The notes: a model not told the origin generated them from the letters alone. A stretch of DNA of 64,000 bases from Variovorax terrae (GCF_022809125.1 NZ_JALGBI010000001.1:1488001-1552000); one strand, 5' to 3'. Counted from the first letter of the stretch, positions 42,816-53,725 are shown. Numbers and translations: made by a program.

Positions 42816-44210
42816 ATGAGCGAAGTTCTTTCCCCTGCCACCGCCGCCCCCAAGGTCGGCTTCGTCAGCCTGGGCTGCCCCAAGGCCCTGACCGATTCCG
42901 AATTGATCCTCACGCAACTGAGCGCCGAGGGCTACCAGACCTCCAAGACCTTCGAGGGCGCCGACCTCGTGATCGTCAACACCTGCGGCTTCATCGACGA
43001 TGCGGTCAGGGAGAGCCTGGACACCATCGGCGAGGCGCTGGCCGAGAACGGCCGGGTCATCGTCACTGGTTGCCTGGGTGCCAAGGCAGGCGAGGGCGGA
43101 GGCAACCTGGTGCGGCAGATGCATCCGAGCGTGCTGGCCGTGACCGGGCCCCATGCCACGCAGGAGGTGATGGACGCGGTGCACGCCAATCTGCCCAAGC
43201 CGCACGATCCGTTCATCGATCTGGTGCCCAATGCCTTCGGCGTGGCCGGCGTGAAGCTCACGCCGCGGCACTACGCCTACCTGAAGATCAGCGAGGGCTG
43301 TAACCACCGCTGTACCTTCTGCATCATTCCGTCGATGCGCGGCGACCTCGTGAGCCGGCCAATCGGCGACGTGCTCACCGAAGCGAAGGCGCTGTTCGAA
43401 GGCGGCGTGAAGGAGCTGCTGGTGATCAGCCAGGACACCTCGGCCTACGGCGTGGACGTGAAGTACCGCACCGGTTTCTGGGACGGCAAGCCCGTGAAGA
43501 CGCGCATGCTCGAACTGGTGCAGACCTTGGGCGAACTGGCCGAGCCCTACGGCGCCTGGGTCCGCCTGCACTACGTCTACCCGTATCCCTCGGTGGATGA
43601 CGTGATTCCGCTGATGGCCACGGGCCGGGTGCTGCCCTACCTCGATGTGCCGTTCCAGCACAGCCATCCCGACGTGCTGCGGCGCATGAAGCGTCCGGCC
43701 AGCGGCGAGAAGAACCTGGAGCGCATCCAGCGCTGGCGTGAGGCCTGCCCCGAGATCGTGATCCGCAGCACCTTCATCGCCGGCTTCCCCGGCGAGACTG
43801 AAGAGGAGTTCCAGCATCTGCTGGACTTCATGCGCGAAGCGCAGATCGACCGCGCGGGCTGCTTTGCCTACAGCCCGGTGGAGGGCGCCGTGGCCAATGA
43901 GATTCCCGGCATGCTGCCGCAGGAGCTGCGCGAGGAGCGCCGCGCGCGCTTCATGGCCGTGGCCGAAGAAGTGTCTGCCGCCAAGCTGCAAAAGCGCATC
44001 GGCGCGACCATGCAGGTGCTGGTGGATTCGGCGCCGGCGCTGGGCCGCAAGGGCGGTGTGGGCCGCTCCTATGCCGATGCGCCGGAGATCGACGGCACCG
44101 TGCAGCTGCTGCCGCCCGAGAAGATCAGCAAGACGCTGAAAGTGGGTGAGTTCACGCGAGCGCGGATCGTCGGGACACAGGGGCACGACCTCGTGGCCCT
44201 GCCGGTTTGA
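42816..44210 (+). CDS. rimO: ribosomal protein S12 methylthiotransferase RimO
   Basis: 464 aa radical SAM enzyme that adds a methylthio group to Asp88 of ribosomal protein S12. The UPF0004 domain starts [17 protein letters not shown]; the radical SAM cluster is CNHRCTFC (Cys162, Cys166, Cys169), and a C-terminal TRAM-like domain follows ([11 protein letters not shown]). Family landmarks [27 protein letters not shown] and [14 protein letters not shown] are present. It ends before a bidirectional terminator. Confidence 0.96.
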   Translation: MSEVLSPATAAPKVGFVSLGCPKALTDSELILTQLSAEGYQTSKTFEGADLVIVNTCGFIDDAVRESLDTIGEALAENGRVIVTGCLGAKAGEGGGNLVRQMHPSVLAVTGPHATQEVMDAVHANLPKPHDPFIDLVPNAFGVAGVKLTPRHYAYLKISEGCNHRCTFCIIPSMRGDLVSRPIGDVLTEAKALFEGGVKELLVISQDTSAYGVDVKYRTGFWDGKPVKTRMLELVQTLGELAEPYGAWVRLHYVYPYPSVDDVIPLMATGRVLPYLDVPFQHSHPDVLRRMKRPASGEKNLERIQRWREACPEIVIRSTFIAGFPGETEEEFQHLLDFMREAQIDRAGCFAYSPVEGAVANEIPGMLPQELREERRARFMAVAEEVSAAKLQKRIGATMQVLVDSAPALGRKGGVGRSYADAPEIDGTVQLLPPEKISKTLKVGEFTRARIVGTQGHDLVALPV

Positions 44211-44239
44211 GCGGCCGCATCCGGCATGCAGACAATAAA

Positions 44240-44265
44240 AAAGCCGCTGGATGTACAGCGGCTTT
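44240..44265. terminator. bidirectional intrinsic terminator between rimO and tRNA-Leu
   Basis: AAAGCCGCTG and CAGCGGCTTT form a 10-bp stem with a GATGTA loop. T-rich runs follow on both strands (CTTTTTATTT on plus, TTTTTTATTG on minus), so it serves both rimO and the convergent tRNA-Leu. Confidence 0.92.
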
Positions 44266-44299
44266 TTATTTACCAAACCCGAGAGGTTTTATTTAAACT

Positions 44300-44384
<85 letters not shown>

Positions 44385-44402
44385 ATCTCAGGAAAGAAAG
44401 CG

Positions 44403-44408
44403 ATTGTA
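44403..44408 (-). promoter_or_regulatory. -10 element for tRNA-Leu
   Basis: TACAAT on the minus strand, 18 nt before the mature 5' end. The -35 region is weak. It overlaps the leader of the divergent rnr gene. Confidence 0.5.
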
Positions 44409-44436
44409 TATCAAAAATTTGAACCAACCCAGCGCA

Positions 44437-46692
44437 ATGCTGGATGAAGTTGAGGGAATTATTCAAGGGCATCGCGACGGCCACGGATTTGTGGTTCGCG
44501 ATGACGGCGAACCCGACATCTATCTGCCCCCCAACGAAATGCGCGCGGTGCTGCACAAGGATCGCGTCAAGGTGCGCATCGTGCGCTACGACCGCAAGGG
44601 TCGGCCCGAGGGCCGCGTGGTCGAGATCGTCGAGCGGCCGCCGCAGCCCATCATCGGCAGGCTGCTGCAGGAAAGCGGCATCTGGCTGGTGGCCCCCGAA
44701 GACAAGCGCTACGGCCAGGACGTGCTGATCCCCAAGGGCGCGACCGGCCTGGCCAAGACCGGCCAGGTGGTGGTGGTGGAACTCACCGAGCCGCCCAGCC
44801 TCTACGGCCAGCCCGTGGGCCGCGTCAAGGAAGTGCTGGGCGAGATCGACGACCCCGGCATGGAGATCGAGATCGCGGTGCGCAAGTATGGCGTGCCGCA
44901 CGAGTTCTCCGATGCCTGCATCGCGCTGGCGCGCACGCTGCCCGACAAGGTGCGTCCGCAGGACAAGAAGCACCGCATCGACCTGACCGACGTGCCGCTG
45001 GTGACCATCGACGGCGAGGACGCGCGCGACTTCGACGACGCCGTCTACTGCGAGCCGGCCCGGGTCGGGCGCGGCAAGGGCTGGCGCCTGCTGGTGGCGA
45101 TCGCCGACGTGAGCCACTACGTGGAGACCGGCAGCGCCATCGACATCGACGCCTACGACCGCGCCACCAGCGTCTACTTCCCGCGCCGCGTGATCCCGAT
45201 GCTGCCCGAGAAGCTGTCCAACGGCCTGTGCTCGCTCAACCCCGAGGTCGAGCGCCTGTGCATGGTCTGCGACATGCTGATCACCGCCAAGGGCGAGATC
45301 CACGCCTACCAGTTCTATCCGGCCGTGATGTGGAGCCATGCACGCTTCACCTACACCGAGGTCGCGGCCATCCTGGCGAACACGCGTGGCCCCGAGGCCC
45401 AGCGGCGCAAGGCGCTGGTGCCCGACCTGCTGAACCTGCACGACGTCTACCGCGCGCTGCTGGCGGCGCGCAACGTGCGCGGCGCGGTCGATTTCGAAAC
45501 CACCGAAACGCAAATCATCTGCGACGAGAACGGCCGCATCGAGAAGATCGTGCCGCGCACGCGCAACGACGCGCACCGCCTGATCGAGGAGGCCATGCTG
45601 GCGGCCAACGTCTGCAGCGCCGACTTCATCGTGCAGAGCAAGCACCCGGGCCTGTTCCGCGTGCACGAGGGCCCGACGCCCGAGAAGAAGGACCTGCTGC
45701 GCAACTACCTCAAGGCCATCGGCGTGGGGCTGTCGATCAGCGACGAGCCCACGCCCGGCGAGTTCCAGCGCATCGCCGAGGCCACCAAGGAGCGGCCCGA
45801 CGCGCAGCAGATCCACACCATGCTGCTGCGCTCGATGCAGCAGGCGATCTACACGCCCATCAACAGCGGCCACTTCGGGCTGGCCTACGAGGCCTACACC
45901 CACTTCACCAGCCCGATCCGGCGCTACCCCGACCTGCTGGTGCACCGCGTGATCAAGGCCGTGCTGGCGCAGACCAAGTACCAACTGCCCGTGCTGCCCA
46001 CGCCAGGCGAGGCGCACGAGAAGCTGGCCCGCCGGCTGGCCCTGCGCGTGAAGGCGCCCACCAGCAAGCCAAGGAAGGCGGTGATCGCCCCGACCAAGGA
46101 AATCCAGGCCTGGGAAGCCGCCGGCCTGCACTGCAGCGCCAACGAGCGCCGCGCCGACGAGGCCAGCCGCGACGTCGAGGCCTGGCTCAAGTGCAAGTAC
46201 ATGCGCGAGCACCTCGGCGAGGAATACGGCGGCGTGGTCACGGCGGCCACCGGCTTCGGCATCTTCGTCACGCTGGACGCGATGTACGTCGAGGGCCTGG
46301 TGCACATCACCGAGCTGGGCGGCGAGTACTTCCGCTTCGACGAGGCGCGCCAGGAACTGCGCGGCGAGCGCACCGGCATCCGCTATGCCATCGGCACGCG
46401 GGTGCGGGTGCAGGTCAGCCGCGTCGACCTGGACGGCCGCAAGATCGATTTCCGCCTGGTGCGGGACGGAGACGACCTCGCCCTGCGCGCCGCCATGAAG
46501 GACAAGGGTGCGTCCGTGGCGGCCGGAGGGCGCGCCTCGCCCAGCGGGGTGCCGGCCAAGGCCTCGGTCAAGCGGGCCGCGAAAAAGGCGGCGCCGGCCT
46601 CCGAGCGTGCGCCAAAATCGCCGATCCAGGCCTTGAAGGCCGCCGTGAAGAAGGCGGCGGTCAAGAAAAAGGGCCGCAAGGCCCGGCGCTGA
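44437..46692 (+). CDS. rnr: ribonuclease R
   Basis: About 751 aa 3'-5' exoribonuclease. An OB/CSD segment ([21 protein letters not shown]) precedes the RNB catalytic domain ([13 protein letters not shown], the Asp cluster binding two metals) and the C-terminal S1 domain ([26 protein letters not shown]), ending in a Lys/Arg/Ala-rich tail ([16 protein letters not shown]). It lacks the N-terminal HTH of longer homologs. The ATG at 44437 has a weak ribosome-binding site; the reading frame is open further upstream only because it runs antisense to tRNA-Leu. It degrades structured RNA. Confidence 0.92.
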   Translation: MLDEVEGIIQGHRDGHGFVVRDDGEPDIYLPPNEMRAVLHKDRVKVRIVRYDRKGRPEGRVVEIVERPPQPIIGRLLQESGIWLVAPEDKRYGQDVLIPKGATGLAKTGQVVVVELTEPPSLYGQPVGRVKEVLGEIDDPGMEIEIAVRKYGVPHEFSDACIALARTLPDKVRPQDKKHRIDLTDVPLVTIDGEDARDFDDAVYCEPARVGRGKGWRLLVAIADVSHYVETGSAIDIDAYDRATSVYFPRRVIPMLPEKLSNGLCSLNPEVERLCMVCDMLITAKGEIHAYQFYPAVMWSHARFTYTEVAAILANTRGPEAQRRKALVPDLLNLHDVYRALLAARNVRGAVDFETTETQIICDENGRIEKIVPRTRNDAHRLIEEAMLAANVCSADFIVQSKHPGLFRVHEGPTPEKKDLLRNYLKAIGVGLSISDEPTPGEFQRIAEATKERPDAQQIHTMLLRSMQQAIYTPINSGHFGLAYEAYTHFTSPIRRYPDLLVHRVIKAVLAQTKYQLPVLPTPGEAHEKLARRLALRVKAPTSKPRKAVIAPTKEIQAWEAAGLHCSANERRADEASRDVEAWLKCKYMREHLGEEYGGVVTAATGFGIFVTLDAMYVEGLVHITELGGEYFRFDEARQELRGERTGIRYAIGTRVRVQVSRVDLDGRKIDFRLVRDGDDLALRAAMKDKGASVAAGGRASPSGVPAKASVKRAAKKAAPASERAPKSPIQALKAAVKKAAVKKKGRKARR

Positions 46693-46756
46693 GCGGCGCG
46701 GGCACCGCGGCCGGCAGCGTGCCGCCGCGGGCCATTCACCACAGGAGATGAGTTTC

Positions 46757-47512
46757 ATGAGTTCCCACAACAAGGTCGCCGTCGTCACGGGGGCCGGCAG
46801 CGGCGTCGGCAAGGCGGCCGCACTGGCCTTGCTCAACGACGGCTGGCGCGTGGTGCTGGCCGGGCGCCGGCCCGAGCCGCTGCAGCAGGTGATTACCGAA
46901 TCGGGCGCGGGGGCCGCGGCCCTGGCCGTGCCCACCGACGTGGCCGATCCGGCCTCGGTGCGGGCCCTGTTCGATGCCGCGGTGCAGGCCTTCGGCCGCG
47001 TCGACCTGCTGTTCAACAACGCCGGCGTCGGCGCACCCGGCGTGCCGCTGGACGAGCTGAGCATCGAGCAGTGGAAGAGCGTCGTCGACATCAATCTCAA
47101 CGGCATGTTCTATTGCATCCAGCAGGCGTTTCGCGTGATGAAGGCGCAAAGCCCCAAGGGCGGCCGCATCATCAACAACGGCTCGATCTCGGCGCATGCG
47201 CCGCGTCCGTTCTCGATCGCCTACACCGCCACCAAGCACGCGGTCACGGGGCTGACCAAGACCGCCTCGCTGGACGGCCGCGTGCATGACATCGCGGTGG
47301 GCCAGATCGACATCGGCAACGCCGCCACCGAGCTGGCCGCGCGCATGGCCAAGGGCGTGCCGCAGGCCAACGGCGAGATCGCCATCGAGCCGCTGATGGA
47401 CGTGGCCATCGTCGGCCAGTCTCTGCTCTACATGGCCAACCTGCCGCCGGAGGCCAACGTGCTGTTTCACACCGTCATGGCGACCAAGATGCCCTTCGTC
47501 GGGCGCGGCTGA
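46757..47512 (+). CDS. SDR-family oxidoreductase
   Basis: 251 aa classical short-chain dehydrogenase. The cofactor motif [14 protein letters not shown] (87-90), catalytic Ser143, Tyr156 and Lys160 (YTATK) are present. CAGGAG at 46742-46747 directly abuts ATG 46748, so ATG 46757, 9 nt from it, is the better start. A C-terminal [17 protein letters not shown] is typical of a subgroup found next to unrelated genes. Substrate unknown. It follows rnr by 64 nt. Confidence 0.85.
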   Translation: MSSHNKVAVVTGAGSGVGKAAALALLNDGWRVVLAGRRPEPLQQVITESGAGAAALAVPTDVADPASVRALFDAAVQAFGRVDLLFNNAGVGAPGVPLDELSIEQWKSVVDINLNGMFYCIQQAFRVMKAQSPKGGRIINNGSISAHAPRPFSIAYTATKHAVTGLTKTASLDGRVHDIAVGQIDIGNAATELAARMAKGVPQANGEIAIEPLMDVAIVGQSLLYMANLPPEANVLFHTVMATKMPFVGRG

Positions 47513-47556
47513 GCCGAGCGCGGGCACGCTGTTGGCGAAGGGGCAGCACCAAGGAT

Positions 47557-47605
47557 GCTCCTGAATTGATAGCTGCCCGCGACCGTGCGACGCGGACCTC
47601 CGGCC
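47557..47605 (-). repeat. dispersed repeat, copy D (intergenic, degenerate right arm)
   Basis: Read on the minus strand: GGCCGGAGGTCC (47605-47594), 20 nt, GCTAT (47573-47569), then a degraded second arm GGAGC. The exact box and spacing show that it belongs to the family. It lies between the SDR gene and the NAD(P)HX repair gene, two convergent genes. Confidence 0.75.
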
Positions 47606-47608
47606 GAT

Positions 47609-49075
47609 TCAGCTGATTTTCTGCGCCAGATGCGTGGCCGTGAGCGCCTGGCCCACCGGCCAGCGGTCGGCCGCCAGGCCATGGTCGTGGACGGCCTCGC
47701 AGGCCGCCTCGAAGGCCGGCAGGCCGCTGGCCAGGCGTGCGCCGAGCAGGCCAGCCAGCACGTCGCCGGTGCCGGCCGTGGCCAGCCTCGCGTTGCCCGT
47801 CGGGTTGATCGAGGGCAGCCGGCCGGGCGCGGCGATGACCGTGCCCGAGCCCTTGAGCACCACCACGCCGCCATGCTGCCCGGCCAGCCGCCGCGCGGCC
47901 GCGAGCCGGTCGGCCTGCACCTGGGCGGTGGACAGGCCCAGCAGGCGGGCCGCCTCCAGCGGGTGCGGCGTCAGCACCGTGGGCAGGCCCCGGCGCGTGC
48001 GCGCCTGCAGCAGCATCTGCAACTGCGGGTCGGCGGCGATGGCGTTGAGCGCATCCGCGTCCAGCACCGCGCGGGCCGCGAGCGACAGCACCCGCGGCAG
48101 CACGGCGCGCACGGCCTTGCCGCCGCCGCAGCCGCACACCACGGTCATGGCGCGCAGGTCCAGCGCGTCGGGCGCGCGCAGCATCAGCTCGGGCCGGCCG
48201 GGGTCGACCCCGAGGCTGCCGCCGTCCAGCAGGGCCACGAAGACGCGCCCGGCTCCGCCATGCAGCGAGGCCGAGCCGGCCAGCAGCGCGGCGCCGGCCA
48301 TGCCCGGGGCGCCGCCAAGCACGGCCACGTCGCCATAGCTGCCCTTGTGCGAGGCGTGCGGCCGCTGGCGCGCCGCACTGGCGCCGCTGAGCCAGGCGCA
48401 GGCCGCGCCGTCCTGCGGCGCGACGCCCAGGTCGTCGAGCCACACCTCGCCCGCGGCATCGCGCCCGCCGGCCGTGAACAGTCCGGGCTTCAAAGCCAGC
48501 AGGCTCAAGGTGAATCGGGCCGATGTCCTTGCCGGATGGTCATTGTCTGCTATCAAATGAATAGCGTAGGCGCCCGTGTCCGGGCTCAGCCCCGAAGGCA
48601 GGTCGACACACAGCACGGGCGCCGCGCCGGTGTTCATGCGGGCCAGCCAGTCGGCCATGCGCCCCTCGGGCGGGCGCGTGGCGCCCAGGCCCAGCAGCGC
48701 GTCGATGCACAGCTCGGGCTGCACAGGCGGTGTCTCGCTGAAGCGCACGCCGGCGGCCTGCGCGCGCTGCAGCGAGGCCCGCGCATCGGCGGGCGCGCGG
48801 GCCGGATCGCCGAGCCAGGTCACCACCGGCGCCTTGCCCCACTGCTGCAGGTGCAGGGCGGCCTCCAGCCCGTCGCCGCCGTTGTTGCCGGGCCCGCAGG
48901 CAACCCAGACGCTGCGCGCGTGCGGCGCCACGGCCAGCGCGAGCCGCGCCACGGCCAGGCCGGCTCGCTGCATCAGCGTGTGCGGCGGCAGGCTGGCCAT
49001 CGCCGCCTGCTCGAGGCGGCGCGTGGCGGCCGTGTCCAGCAGCGGGTAGGGGCGTTCGGACGTGACGCGGTGCAT
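47609..49075 (-). CDS. nnrD: bifunctional NAD(P)H-hydrate epimerase/dehydratase
   Basis: 488 aa, combining NnrE (YjeF-N, residues 1-210: VWVACGPGNNGGDGLEAALHL) and NnrD (C-terminal ADP-dependent dehydratase, with LATAGTGDVLAGLLGARLASG). It repairs NADHX and NADPHX, damaged cofactors. Codons 170-187 (AIHLIADNDHPARTSA region) fall within copy E of the dispersed repeat, without frameshift, near a region where the YjeF-N fold usually ends; function should be retained because the insert falls between the domains. Confidence 0.93.
   Translation of the reverse strand: MHRVTSERPYPLLDTAATRRLEQAAMASLPPHTLMQRAGLAVARLALAVAPHARSVWVACGPGNNGGDGLEAALHLQQWGKAPVVTWLGDPARAPADARASLQRAQAAGVRFSETPPVQPELCIDALLGLGATRPPEGRMADWLARMNTGAAPVLCVDLPSGLSPDTGAYAIHLIADNDHPARTSARFTLSLLALKPGLFTAGGRDAAGEVWLDDLGVAPQDGAACAWLSGASAARQRPHASHKGSYGDVAVLGGAPGMAGAALLAGSASLHGGAGRVFVALLDGGSLGVDPGRPELMLRAPDALDLRAMTVVCGCGGGKAVRAVLPRVLSLAARAVLDADALNAIAADPQLQMLLQARTRRGLPTVLTPHPLEAARLLGLSTAQVQADRLAAARRLAGQHGGVVVLKGSGTVIAAPGRLPSINPTGNARLATAGTGDVLAGLLGARLASGLPAFEAACEAVHDHGLAADRWPVGQALTATHLAQKIS
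48517..48567 (+). repeat. dispersed repeat, copy E (inside nnrD coding region)
   Basis: GGGCCGATGTCC, 20 nt including TGGTCAT, then GCTAT (48549-48553)-N7-ATAGC (48561-48565). It is oriented on the plus strand, antisense to the gene that contains it. The match to copy A and copy G is nearly complete. Confidence 0.85.
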
Positions 49076-49106
49076 GCGGGCATTGTGCCCGCGGCGCCGG
49101 CGGGCG

Positions 49107-50372
49107 TCAGCGCGCCAGGCGCTCGATGCCCAGGCCCTCGAGATCGACCTCGGGCGGGCGCTGCGCGATCAGGTCGGCCACGGCGCGGGCGCTGCCGCAG
49201 CTCAGGGCCCAGCCGCTGGAGCCGTGGCCCAGGTTGAGCCACAGGCCGGGCAGGCCGCTGGCGCCCAGCAGGGGCGGGCCGTCGGGCAGCATGGGCCGCG
49301 CGCCCTTCCACTCCTGCACGCGGGTGCCGCCGGCGCTGGAGATCTGCGCCGCGCCGGGAAACCAGTCGTGCAGCACCTTGTAGAGGGTCTGCACCGAGGC
49401 GTCGCGCTTCCTGCCGGGCGAGCCGCCGATCTCGGCGCTGCCGGCCACGCGCACGCGGTTGCCCAGCCGCGTGATGGCGACCTTGTAGCGCTCGTCCATC
49501 AGCGCGCTGCGCGGCGCGTTCAGCGGCTCGCGGATCGGCGCGCTGATCGAGTAGCCGTAGACCGGCGCCATCGGGATCTTCAGGCCCAGCGGGCGCAGCA
49601 GCTGCGCCGAGGCCAGGCCGGCGCACATCACGACCGCGTCGAAGCGGCGCGGCGCGGGTTCGCCCGCAACCTGCAGCGTTGCCGGCGCGGACGGGTCGAT
49701 CCGCTCGACCGCGGTGTTGAACTCGAAATTCACGCCCAGGCGCTGGGCCTCGCCCTTGAGCAGCAGCGCGAACTGGCGGCAGTTGCCGGCCTCGTCGTCG
49801 GGCAGGTGCACGGCGCCGAGAAACTCGGTGTCGGGGTTGAGGGCGGGCTCGATCAGGCGCGCCTCGCCGGCGTTGATCTCGCGGAACTTCACGCCCGCGT
49901 CGCGCAGCACCTGCAGGCCGGGCTGCACCAGGCGGCTGTCCTTCTCGGAGCGCAGCAGCACCATGTAGCCGTCGCTGCGGTCGTACTCGAGCTGCAGCCC
50001 GGCCGTGATCTGGCGCAGCCGCGCGCGGCTGTAGAACGCCAGGCGCTGTAGCCGCGCGCGGTTGGCGAGGTAGCTGTCGAGCCGGCAGGCGCGCCACCAT
50101 TTCCACATCCAGCCGAGCTCGTCGCCCGACAGTGGCAGCCCGACCTTGACCGCGGCATGGCGGCTGAACAGCGAACGGATGACCTTGCCCGGCATGCCCG
50201 GCGCGGCCCAGGGCGTGACGTAGCCGGGCGCGACCACGCCGGCATTGGCGAAGCTGGTTTCCTCGGCCGCCGCGCCGCGGCGCTCGAACACCGTGACCTC
50301 GTGGCCGTCGGCGGCCAGTTCGTAGGCCGTGGTGACGCCGATGATGCCGGCGCCAACGATTGCGATTTTCAT
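49107..50372 (-). CDS. dadA: D-amino acid dehydrogenase small subunit (DadA-like)
   Basis: 421 aa flavoprotein. The FAD-binding motif VGAGIIGVTTAYELAADGHEVTVFERR lies at the N terminus; FANAGVVAPGYVTPWAAPGMPGKV is the DadA signature, and GHGSSGWALSCGSARAVADL the C-terminal flavin contact. It oxidatively deaminates D-amino acids, feeding electrons to the respiratory chain. Copy F of the repeat and the downstream amidase lie just beyond its start region. It is divided from the NAD(P)HX repair gene by only 31 nt. Confidence 0.88.
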   Translation of the reverse strand: MKIAIVGAGIIGVTTAYELAADGHEVTVFERRGAAAEETSFANAGVVAPGYVTPWAAPGMPGKVIRSLFSRHAAVKVGLPLSGDELGWMWKWWRACRLDSYLANRARLQRLAFYSRARLRQITAGLQLEYDRSDGYMVLLRSEKDSRLVQPGLQVLRDAGVKFREINAGEARLIEPALNPDTEFLGAVHLPDDEAGNCRQFALLLKGEAQRLGVNFEFNTAVERIDPSAPATLQVAGEPAPRRFDAVVMCAGLASAQLLRPLGLKIPMAPVYGYSISAPIREPLNAPRSALMDERYKVAITRLGNRVRVAGSAEIGGSPGRKRDASVQTLYKVLHDWFPGAAQISSAGGTRVQEWKGARPMLPDGPPLLGASGLPGLWLNLGHGSSGWALSCGSARAVADLIAQRPPEVDLEGLGIERLAR

Positions 50373-50396
50373 GAAATCCCTGGTGGATGGTCGAAA

Positions 50397-50446
50397 GGGC
50401 CGCAGGTCCAGGTGCTGCGGTGATCTTTCGCTATTGTTTTTGTAGC
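50397..50446 (+). repeat. dispersed repeat, copy F (overlaps amidase stop)
   Basis: GGGCCGCAGGTCC, then AGGTGCTGCGGTGATCTTTC (exactly 20 nt), GCTAT (50430-50434)-N7-GTAGC (50442-50446). The amidase stop codon TAG (minus strand, 50433-50431) is within it. The left 15 nt of the spacer are nearly identical to the copy in dxr. Confidence 0.8.
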
Positions 50447-51762
50447 ATTTGCTCGATCTGGAGCGCGATGTTGAGCACCGTGTCGTCGCGCAGCGCGCCC
50501 TGCCAGACCATCAGGCCGACCGGCAGTTCGCCCGGCGCCTGGCAGGGCAGCGAGAGGGCGCAGCCGTCCAGCAGGTTGATGGCGCTGGGGTTGCGCAGCA
50601 GCAGGCCGTTGAGGCGGAAGAACGCCTCGTCCCGCGCCGCGCCGGGCGCCACCTCGGCGATCGGCGGCGCCACCACCGGGACGGTGGGCGACAGCACGGC
50701 GTCGTAGCCGGCGAGGGCGGTTTCCATGCGCGCGATCCAGTCGCGGCGCGCCCGCACGAGGTCCAGGTACTGCCAGGCGGCCATGGCCGCCCCGCGCTGG
50801 ATGCGGGCCGCCACGCGCGGGTCGTAGCGCGCCGCGTCGCGTTCGAGCAGCGGGCGGTGCCAGGCGTAGCTCTCGGGCGGCGAGAAGCCGCCGGTGGCAT
50901 TGATGCCGGCCACCTCGGCCAGCTCGGGCAGGGCGATCTCGTCGATGCGGGCGCCAGCGCGGCGCAGCGCCTGCAGCGTGCGCTCGAAGGCGCGGGCCAC
51001 GGCGGGCTCCAGCCCGTCCAGCATCAGGGTGCGCGCCACGGCGAGGCGGTAGGCCGGCAGCGGGGCCTGGCTGCGCGTGACGGTGCGCGCCGCCAGCAGC
51101 TCGTGGGCGGTGATGGCATCGCGCACCGAGCGCGTCATGGCGCAGACCGTGTCCAGCGTGGGCGACAGCGGCAGCGCGCCCCCGGTGGGCACCAGGCGCG
51201 CGGTGTTCTTGAAGCCGACGATACCGTTGAGCGCGGCCGGGATGCGGATCGAGCCGCCGGTGTCCGAGCCCAGGCCGATGAAGGCCGCTCCGGTGGCCAC
51301 CGAGACGGCGGCGCCGGACGAGGAGCCGCCCGGGATGCGGGCCACGGCGGCATCGCAGGCATTGGCGGGCGTGCCGTGGTGCGGGTTGACGCCCACGCCC
51401 GAGAACGCGAACTCGGTCATGTTGGTGCGGCCGATGAGCGCGGCGCCGGCGGCCCGCAGGCGCGCCACGGCGGGGCTGTCGTGCAGCGCGGCGGGGGTCT
51501 CGGCGAGCACGGCGGAGCCGGCCGCGGTGGTCTGCCCGGCGATGTCGAACAGGTCCTTGACCGAGACGCTCAAGCCCCCCAGCGGCCGCCCGGCCTGGGC
51601 CGGCTGCGCGGCGGCGGCGCGGGCCTCGTCGAACAGCGGCCGCACGAACGCGGCGGCGCAGGCCGGCGACTGCGCCGCAGCAATGGCGAGGTCGATTTCG
51701 GCCGGGGCGCTGGTCTGGCCGGACAGCAGGCGCTGCCGGGTGGCGTGGAGGTCTGGAAGCAT
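50431..51762 (-). CDS. amidase (amidase signature family)
   Basis: 443 aa. The Ser-cisSer-Lys triad is Lys69 (SVSVKDLFD), cis-Ser within GGSSSGAA (residues 147-149), and nucleophile Ser171 ([13 protein letters not shown]). The body is similar to GatA-like and aliphatic amidases; no gatB/gatC neighbours, so a metabolic amidase is more likely. The last five codons (MLQKQ) and the stop come from the dispersed repeat copy F. It is divergent from rpsB, about 186 bp apart. Confidence 0.88.
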   Translation of the reverse strand: MLPDLHATRQRLLSGQTSAPAEIDLAIAAAQSPACAAAFVRPLFDEARAAAAQPAQAGRPLGGLSVSVKDLFDIAGQTTAAGSAVLAETPAALHDSPAVARLRAAGAALIGRTNMTEFAFSGVGVNPHHGTPANACDAAVARIPGGSSSGAAVSVATGAAFIGLGSDTGGSIRIPAALNGIVGFKNTARLVPTGGALPLSPTLDTVCAMTRSVRDAITAHELLAARTVTRSQAPLPAYRLAVARTLMLDGLEPAVARAFERTLQALRRAGARIDEIALPELAEVAGINATGGFSPPESYAWHRPLLERDAARYDPRVAARIQRGAAMAAWQYLDLVRARRDWIARMETALAGYDAVLSPTVPVVAPPIAEVAPGAARDEAFFRLNGLLLRNPSAINLLDGCALSLPCQAPGELPVGLMVWQGALRDDTVLNIALQIEQMLQKQ

Positions 51763-51784
51763 CGGATTGGAGAGGGGGCTGTGC

Positions 51785-51948
51785 TATACTCTTTGGGTTT
51801 TGCCGGGTCACCGTTTTCGGTGATTGTGGCGGAACAAATCGCAAACCAGTCCCACCGAGGTGTTGCGGCTTTTGTGAAACACCACAAAAAGTCACGAAAG
51901 TTGCAATCAGCGGGCTGGATTTTAGACCCAACCTTTGGAGTTATCTCT
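51785..51948 (+). promoter_or_regulatory. rpsB promoter and structured leader
   Basis: TATACT (51785-51790) is a good -10 with no clear -35. The leader forms a 6-bp hairpin TCACCG/CGGTGA with a TTTT loop (51808-51823) and a GGTGTT/AACACC stem (51859-51864 with 51878-51883). Ribosomal protein S2 represses its own synthesis through an rpsB leader in gammaproteobacteria; a similar role here is inferred. Confidence 0.5.
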
Positions 51949-52698
51949 ATGTCGACCACCATGCGCGAAATGCTGGAAGCCGGTGTCCATTTCGGTCACC
52001 AGACCCGCTTCTGGAACCCCAAGATGGCCCCGTTCATCTTCGGCCACCGCAACAAGATCCACATCATCAACCTGGAAAAGTCGCTCCCGATGTTCCAGGA
52101 CGCGATGAAGTACGCCAAGCAGCTCACGGCCAACCGCGGCACCATCCTGATGGTCGGCACCAAGCGCCAGGCCCGCGAAATCGTCGCCGCCGAAGCCCGC
52201 CGCGCCGGCGTGCCCTTCGTCGACACCCGCTGGCTCGGCGGCATGCTGACCAACTTCAAGACCGTCAAGACCTCGATCAAGCGCCTGAAGGACATGAAGG
52301 CCCAGCAGGAAGCCGGCCTCGACAGCCTGAGCAAGAAGGAACAGCTCACGTTCACGCGTGAAATCGAGAAGCTCGAGAAGGACATCGGCGGCATCCAGGA
52401 CATGACCGCGCTGCCCGATGCCATCTTCGTGATCGACGTGGGCTTCCACAAGATCGCCGTGGCCGAAGCCAAGAAGCTGGGCATCCCGCTGATCGGCGTG
52501 GTGGACTCCAACCACTCGCCCGAAGGCATCGACTACGTGATCCCCGGCAACGACGACTCCTCCAAGGCCGTCACGCTGTACGCCCGCGGCATCGCCGACG
52601 CGATCATCGAAGGCCGTGCCAATGCCATGAACGACGTGGTCAAGGCCACCGCCGAAGGCAGCGATGAATTCGTGGAAGTGGAAGAGGCCGCGGCCTGA
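51949..52698 (+). CDS. rpsB: 30S ribosomal protein S2
   Basis: 249 aa. The start [26 protein letters not shown] is the S2 signature, followed by [31 protein letters not shown] and [25 protein letters not shown]. It binds the 30S subunit late in assembly. Ribosome-binding GGAG lies upstream at about 51937-51940. First gene of the translation/envelope supercluster; it is followed by a terminator-like hairpin before tsf. Confidence 0.98.
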   Translation: MSTTMREMLEAGVHFGHQTRFWNPKMAPFIFGHRNKIHIINLEKSLPMFQDAMKYAKQLTANRGTILMVGTKRQAREIVAAEARRAGVPFVDTRWLGGMLTNFKTVKTSIKRLKDMKAQQEAGLDSLSKKEQLTFTREIEKLEKDIGGIQDMTALPDAIFVIDVGFHKIAVAEAKKLGIPLIGVVDSNHSPEGIDYVIPGNDDSSKAVTLYARGIADAIIEGRANAMNDVVKATAEGSDEFVEVEEAAA

Positions 52699-52731
52699 GT
52701 CCCGGGTGACGCCCAGGCGTCGCACAGAAAG

Positions 52732-52756
52732 AGGGGCTTTGTTGCCCCTTTTTTTT
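52732..52756 (+). terminator. intrinsic terminator between rpsB and tsf
   Basis: AGGGGC/GCCCCT stem (52732-52737 with 52744-52749) and TTTGTT loop with an eight-T run ending at 52756. It is likely partial, allowing more S2 than EF-Ts, as in the E. coli rpsB-tsf operon, which has an internal terminator. Confidence 0.85.
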
Positions 52757-52801
52757 AGCCCCATTTTTGAGTTGAACTGAACTGAATACGGAGAAATTTT
52801 G

Positions 52802-53725
52802 ATGGCTGCAATCACCGCAAGCATGGTCGCCGAACTGCGCGCCAAGACCGACGCCCCCATGATGGAATGCAAGAAGGCCCTGACCGAGGCCGAAGGCAAC
52901 CTGGAAAAGGCCGAAGAGCTGCTGCGCGTCAAGCTGGGCAACAAGGCCGGCAAGGCGGCCGCCCGCATCACGGCCGAAGGCGTGGTCGCCGCGTCGATCG
53001 ACGGCACCACGGGCGCGCTGCTCGAAGTCAACTGCGAAACCGACTTCGTGACCAAGAACGACAGCTTCATCGCGCTGGCCAACGCCGCTGCCGCGCTGAT
53101 CGCCAAGCACAACCCGGCCGACGTGGCTGCCCTGGGCGCGCTGCCCTACACGCAGGACAGCTTCGGCCCCACGCTGGAAGATGTCCGCAAGGGCCTGATC
53201 GGCAAGATCGGCGAGAACATGAGCTTCCGCCGCTTCAAGCGCTTTGCCGGCGGCAACAAGCTGGCAGCCTACCTGCACGGCACGCGCATCGGCGTGGTGG
53301 TCGAGTTCGAAGGCGACGAAGTGGCCGCCAAGGACGTGGCCATGCACGTGGCCGCCATGAAGCCGGTGGCGCTGACCAGCGCCGACGTGCCGGCCGACCT
53401 GATCGAGAAGGAACGCGCCGTGGCCGCGGGCAAGGCCGAGGAAGACCGCAAGGCCGCCGAAGCGGCCGGCAAGCCGGTGCAGCCGGCCGACATCGTTGCC
53501 AAGCGCATCGAGGGCGGCGTGCAGAAGTTCCTGAAGGAAGTCTCGCTGTTCAACCAGCCCTTCGTGAAGAACGACAAGCAGACCGTGGAGCAGATGCTCA
53601 AGGCCGCCAACACCCGCGTCGCGGGCTTCACGCTCTACGTGGTGGGCGAGGGCATCGAGAAGAAGGTCGACGACTTTGCGGCCGAAGTGGCCGCGCAGGT
53701 GGCCGCCGCCAAGGGCGCCGCCTGA
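52802..53725 (+). CDS. tsf: elongation factor Ts
   Basis: 307 aa. UBA-like N-terminus [27 protein letters not shown], with [29 protein letters not shown] (the TDFV nucleotide-exchange motif) and the C-terminal core. It catalyses GDP release from EF-Tu. GGAG at 52791-52794 precedes the ATG. Length is slightly above the E. coli protein. Confidence 0.98.
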   Translation: MAAITASMVAELRAKTDAPMMECKKALTEAEGNLEKAEELLRVKLGNKAGKAAARITAEGVVAASIDGTTGALLEVNCETDFVTKNDSFIALANAAAALIAKHNPADVAALGALPYTQDSFGPTLEDVRKGLIGKIGENMSFRRFKRFAGGNKLAAYLHGTRIGVVVEFEGDEVAAKDVAMHVAAMKPVALTSADVPADLIEKERAVAAGKAEEDRKAAEAAGKPVQPADIVAKRIEGGVQKFLKEVSLFNQPFVKNDKQTVEQMLKAANTRVAGFTLYVVGEGIEKKVDDFAAEVAAQVAAAKGAA

